Source: Anaerolineae bacterium (GTDB lineage: Bacteria; Chloroflexota; Anaerolineae; 4572-78; J111). From it: a stretch of DNA of 64,000 nucleotides. Within the stretch, counting starts at the first letter, position 1. The number at the start of each line of letters is the position of its first letter. The stretch is taken from positions 248,001 through 312,000 of the forward strand of contig JAJVIM010000007.1 in assembly GCA_022071955.1 (NCBI GenBank), written 5' to 3'. Below the pieces are notes generated by a model, which made no database searches, was not told the DNA's origin, and worked only from the letters and a program-made list of their open reading frames with translations. Position numbers and translations under genes: made by a program. This document shows positions 62,001 to 64,000 of the stretch, piece by piece.

Positions 62001-62384
62001 GTGGCCGGCGTGCGCTACCAGGCCTGGCAGCCGCCGTCGTCGCTGCACCCAACCATTGGCGTGCACTCGCCACTGGTATTTGATGTGGTCGATACCTGGA
62101 ACCGGCGCTCGGTTGGCGGCTGCACCTACCACGTCTCGCACCCCGGCGGCCGCGCCTACGAGGACACGCCGGTCAACGCCAACGTGGCCGAATCGCGCCG
62201 GATCAGCCGTTTTTGGGATTTTGGCCACACCCCCGGCCCAATCGTCCGCTACACAACTACGCCGCGTGGCGTGTGGGGGTTCAAAGCCGAAGGCTCGCCG
62301 GTTGGGCCGGCCAGTTTGCCGCCGGAGGAGGTCAACCCCGAATACCCGTACACGCTCGATTTACGGCGGGGCCGGCGCGATTAG
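59025..62384 (+). CDS. Transglutaminase-like protein fused to DUF2126
   Basis: A 1119-residue protein. N-terminal transglutaminase domain (about 1-290) with its own beta domain (NHKTHYQYDRLVSLSPHVFRLRP), catalytic Cys in GSCRDSGWLLVQIMRHLG (near 180), His in TDLHAWAEVYVPG and Asp in GLDPTSG. The DUF2126 part (about 310-1110) has DVRLTMGGEPTFVSIDD, HPAHNWPELVDNTETLYEEAR, DGRHTGTGGGNHVTLGG and VEFRAFDMPPHARMS. It has the CP_ATPgrasp and alpha-E genes upstream, as in the known cluster. Transglutaminase folds cut or form amide bonds, so it may trim or attach the ligated product. Its stop overlaps that of the convergent MFS gene by two bases. Confidence 0.92.
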   Translation: MSIIVAINHKTHYQYDRLVSLSPHVFRLRPAPHCRTPIQAYSLRLRPEPHFINWQQDPFGNYQARVVFPERANELYMEVDVVADMTVINPFEFFVDDSAAEIPFEYSPQESRELGPYLAVAESGPLLQKWLSGVDRAKRPTVDFLVDLNRKLWQDIGYTVRMEPGVQSCEDTLQRAIGSCRDSGWLLVQIMRHLGLAARFVSGYLVQLTADVKSLDGPSGPEADFTDLHAWAEVYVPGAGWLGLDPTSGLFAGEGHIPLACTPDPVSAAPVTGFTDKCEVLKFEFSNTVQRLHEDPRVTKPYNDEQWSAINLLGEQVDAELQAADVRLTMGGEPTFVSIDDMDAAEWNSAADGPHKRQLAGSLIRRLHQTFAAGGVRHYGQGKWYPGEQLPRWRLACYWRTDGVPLWRNPALLAEEEKDYGFGLDEAHRFFKTLAGFLRVDAKNIKAGYEDAYYYLWEEDNLPANIDPLRADLSDPLERRRLADLLARGLNTPTGYVLPLRWNYPAQNWESSAWLFRRGEMLLIPGDSPMGLRLPLKSLPWQVEEEIEPVIERDPFAERTDLPDYYDVVQGRLQAEAAPPPAARPRQKISRDIVRTALCIEPRHGRLYLFLPPLGFLEHYLDLLAAIELTAAELKLPVVLEGYEPPADWRLRKILVTPDPGVIEVNIHPAHNWPELVDNTETLYEEARQARLGTEKFMLDGRHTGTGGGNHVTLGGPTPADSPFLRRPDLLASLVTYWQHHPGLSYLFSGMFIGPTSQAPRVDEGREEQLYELEIAFQQIPQPGDPVQPWLVDRVMRNLLVDITGNTHRAEFCIDKLYSPDSGSGRLGLVEFRAFDMPPHARMSASQMLLLRALVARFWQEPYRHKLVRWGTELHDRFLLPHYVAADLQEVVDDLQQAGYPFQMEWLAPFFEFRFPRYGTAHVRNIELELRMAIEPWHVLGEEVASFGTARYVDSSVERVQLKVCGLTADRYMLTCNGRRVPLRSTGVHGQYVAGVRYQAWQPPSSLHPTIGVHSPLVFDVVDTWNRRSVGGCTYHVSHPGGRAYEDTPVNANVAESRRISRFWDFGHTPGPIVRYTTTPRGVWGFKAEGSPVGPASLPPEEVNPEYPYTLDLRRGRRD

Positions 62385-63568
62385 TCACCGGCAGCCAGCA
62401 CCGGCGCCGGTCGGGTACGTTGGGCGCGCAGCGCCTGCGAGGTAAACATCAGCGAGCCGGTCAGCGCCACCACCAGCAGCAGCGCCACCCGCAGCGAGGT
62501 CAGCTCGGCAACCAGGCCGATCAGCGGCGGTCCGGCCAAAAAGCCGGCATAGCCGATGGTGGCTACCCCGGCGATGCCCACCCCGGACGGCAGGCCGGGA
62601 ATATTGCCGGCCGCGCTAAAGGCCAGCGGCACCACAATCGACATGCCCGCGCCAACGGCGGCAAAACCGAGCAGCGACGGGACAAGCTGGGGTTGAATGA
62701 TGGCCAGCGTTAGCCCAACCGCGGCTAAAATGCCGCCGGACTGCACCAGCCGGGCCGGTTCAAATCGCATCGTCAGGTTGTCACCGAGCAGCCGGCCCAG
62801 CGTCATTGTTAGGGAGAAAGCGGCAAAGCCAAACGCCGCCGCCCCGGCGCCGGTACCGACCACGCTCTTTAAATAGACGCCGCTCCAATCGGCCATTGAG
62901 CCTTCGCCGATAGCCGCGCAAAAAGCGACCGCGCCCAGCGGCCACAAAATGCGCGGCGGCAACTGGAACACCGCGCCCGGCCCGTCCGTGTGCGGGTCGC
63001 TTTCGCGGGGCAGCAGCCAGCGAGACAGCAGCCCGGTTAGCGCCAGAAATCCAATGGCAACCGTGGCAAAATGGAGCAGCGGCCCAATAGAAAAAGTGGC
63101 CATCGCCGCGCCAATGCCGGCGCCCACAAAGCCGCCAATGCTGAACGCGGCGTGAAACGAGGACATCACCGCCTGGCCAAGCCGGCGTTCAACGTCAACG
63201 CCCTGGGCATTCATGGCCACATCCATTGTGCTCATGGCCGCGCCAAACACAAACAGGTTCAACCACAAAGTGACGGCGTTTGGCATCAGCGCCAGCGGCG
63301 GCAGCAGCAGGCACAGCAGCAGCGCGCCAGCCGTGGTCACGGCGCGGCTGCCGTACCGGGCAATCAATCCCCCGGCCAGCGACAGGGCAACCAGCACCCC
63401 AACTGCAATGCCCAGCAGCACCAGCCCCAGCTCGCCTTCGCTCAACGCCAGTTTGGCCTGAATCTGGGGGATGCGCGCCACCCAGTTGGCAAAAAGCGCG
63501 CCATTGATAAAAAACATGGCCAGCACCGCCCAGCGCGCGGTTTGAATAGAAGGAGTTTGTGAGTTCAT
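62381..63568 (-). CDS. Major facilitator superfamily transporter
   Basis: A 395-residue 12-helix transporter (YbjJ-like MFS group). First helix WAVLAMFFINGALFANWVARIPQIQ; the family A-type loop reads GGLIARYGSRAV near 66; symmetry motif LGRLLGDNLTMRF near 255. Probable small-molecule exporter or sugar uptake protein; no substrate evidence. It is downstream of, and on the same strand as, the DeoR-family regulator gene, 69 bp away, so it may be its target. The gene is tail-to-tail with the DUF2126 gene with overlapping stops. Confidence 0.87.
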   Translation of the reverse strand: MNSQTPSIQTARWAVLAMFFINGALFANWVARIPQIQAKLALSEGELGLVLLGIAVGVLVALSLAGGLIARYGSRAVTTAGALLLCLLLPPLALMPNAVTLWLNLFVFGAAMSTMDVAMNAQGVDVERRLGQAVMSSFHAAFSIGGFVGAGIGAAMATFSIGPLLHFATVAIGFLALTGLLSRWLLPRESDPHTDGPGAVFQLPPRILWPLGAVAFCAAIGEGSMADWSGVYLKSVVGTGAGAAAFGFAAFSLTMTLGRLLGDNLTMRFEPARLVQSGGILAAVGLTLAIIQPQLVPSLLGFAAVGAGMSIVVPLAFSAAGNIPGLPSGVGIAGVATIGYAGFLAGPPLIGLVAELTSLRVALLLVVALTGSLMFTSQALRAQRTRPAPVLAAGD

Positions 63569-63609
63569 AACGTTGTTCGCTTTCTAAAAGTAATGGATGA
63601 GGTAACGGC

Positions 63610-63640
63610 TGAGTGTGTTGGCCGCCGGCCAACACACTCA
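63610..63640 (-). terminator. Perfect hairpin overlapping the regulator's stop codon
   Basis: TGAGTGTGTTGGCC (63610-63623), loop GCC, GGCCAACACACTCA (63627-63640). The last arm contains the stop codon complement (63638-63640). No strong T run follows, so it may slow readthrough into the MFS gene rather than end it. Confidence 0.5.
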
Positions 63641-64000
63641 TAATATTTCTAGGCCGGCCTGCCGGTACGGCTCAAGGCTGGCCTCTGGCAGGTTCGGTTC
63701 GGTAACCAGGTGGGTGATATCTGACAGCGGAGCGACCGCGTACGGCGCAATGGTGCCCAGCTTGTCGCCCGTAGCCGCGGCGACAACCTCGCCGGATTGA
63801 GCGATGATGGCCCGGTTAATGGCTGCTTCATCGTACAGGGTAACGGTGTACCCGGCCTGGGGGTGAAGGCTGCAAATCCCCAAAAAGCAGATGTCGGCGT
63901 GGTAACGGCTGAGCTGCGCCAGCGCCTCCGCATCAATGGCGGCATAGGCGCTTTTGCTGAGCCGACCGCCCACCAGAATCACCTCAATAAAACGGTGATC
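63638..64000 (-). CDS. DeoR/GlpR-family transcriptional regulator, N-terminus beyond window
   Basis: The C-terminal ~120 residues of a DeoR-type repressor: the sugar-phosphate sensor (DeoRC) domain. Reading begins DHRFIEVILVGGRLSK, then ADICFLGICSLHPQAGYTVTLYDEAAINRAIIAQSGEVVAAATGDKLGT, which is the family's core ligand pocket. The HTH half lies to the right of the window. Such proteins respond to phosphorylated sugars. It may control the MFS gene downstream. Confidence 0.87.
   Translation of the reverse strand, partial: DHRFIEVILVGGRLSKSAYAAIDAEALAQLSRYHADICFLGICSLHPQAGYTVTLYDEAAINRAIIAQSGEVVAAATGDKLGTIAPYAVAPLSDITHLVTEPNLPEASLEPYRQAGLEIL

Noticed and set aside
62381..62384. Overlapping stop codons of the DUF2126 and MFS genes as a regulatory device
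   Set aside because: Tail-to-tail overlap of a few bases is common in compact genomes and needs no special explanation.

Overview
The window is a moderately GC-rich bacterial chromosome segment. It has no rRNA, tRNA, transposase or CRISPR array that I could find. The gene content best fits a Chloroflexota (Anaerolineae-like) bacterium. Pointers are lipoprotein binding proteins with long Ala/Pro/Glu/Thr linkers, a very large winged-helix/BTAD - NB-ARC - WD40 STAND protein, DhnA-type aldolases, a ferredoxin-dependent 2-oxoacid oxidoreductase pair, and many short palindromic intergenic repeats. That placement is inference from gene style, not from a marker gene.

Layout. 1-4870 (+): the end of a carbohydrate ABC transporter operon (binding protein cut by the window edge, permease, double ATPase, permease) closing with an L-rhamnose mutarotase, so probably a rhamnose importer. 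5329-14000 (-): an SPFH/flotillin-like protein, a relic MerR regulator with an intact operator, a GT39-like membrane glycosyltransferase, an AAA/TPR regulator interrupted by an in-frame amber codon, and a lipoprotein M1 peptidase. 14046-22114: a secreted RCC1-propeller/cadherin-like protein and a 1457-residue STAND protein with 14 WD40 repeats, with a small divergent gene and a relic ORF beside it.

22149-34573 is the most cohesive accessory block, reading leftward: SDR, LLM flavin oxidoreductase, DhnA aldolase, XRE-cupin regulator, second DhnA aldolase, a binding protein whose whole domain has been duplicated in tandem, NitT/TauT-type ATPase and permease, saccharopine-dehydrogenase-like enzyme, and two more SDRs. 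A second XRE-cupin regulator diverges at the right end. It looks like a self-contained uptake and catabolic regulon for an unidentified small molecule. 34627-38949 (-) is a two-barrel glycosidase-like protein with four discoidin domains and no signal peptide.

39631-43152 (+): 2-oxoacid:ferredoxin oxidoreductase alpha and beta subunits, then a ferritin-like protein. 43255-49459 (-): an MprF-like flippase/aminoacyl-lipid synthase, a DUF1003 protein, a hypothetical protein whose promoter carries four phased 15-bp palindromes, an AI-2E-family transporter and a small membrane protein. 49725-55652 (+): a HAD phosphatase and an Fbp-like ABC importer with a LysM-tagged binding protein and an oversized permease. 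56271-62384 (+): the circularly permuted ATP-grasp / alpha-E / transglutaminase-DUF2126 trio, a conserved but functionally open peptide-ligase-type system. 62381-64000 (-): an MFS transporter and the sensor half of a DeoR-family regulator cut by the window end.

A recurring theme is that short repeated sequences sit directly upstream of start codons and carry the ribosome binding site. There are two families (4484, 23808, 30322; and 54476, 56181, 58931), plus 28-bp GTAGGGGC palindromes and a double-hairpin repeat. Several genes are visibly decaying or recently rearranged: the MerR relic, the amber-interrupted AAA gene, a STAND-type tail fragment and the duplicated binding protein.
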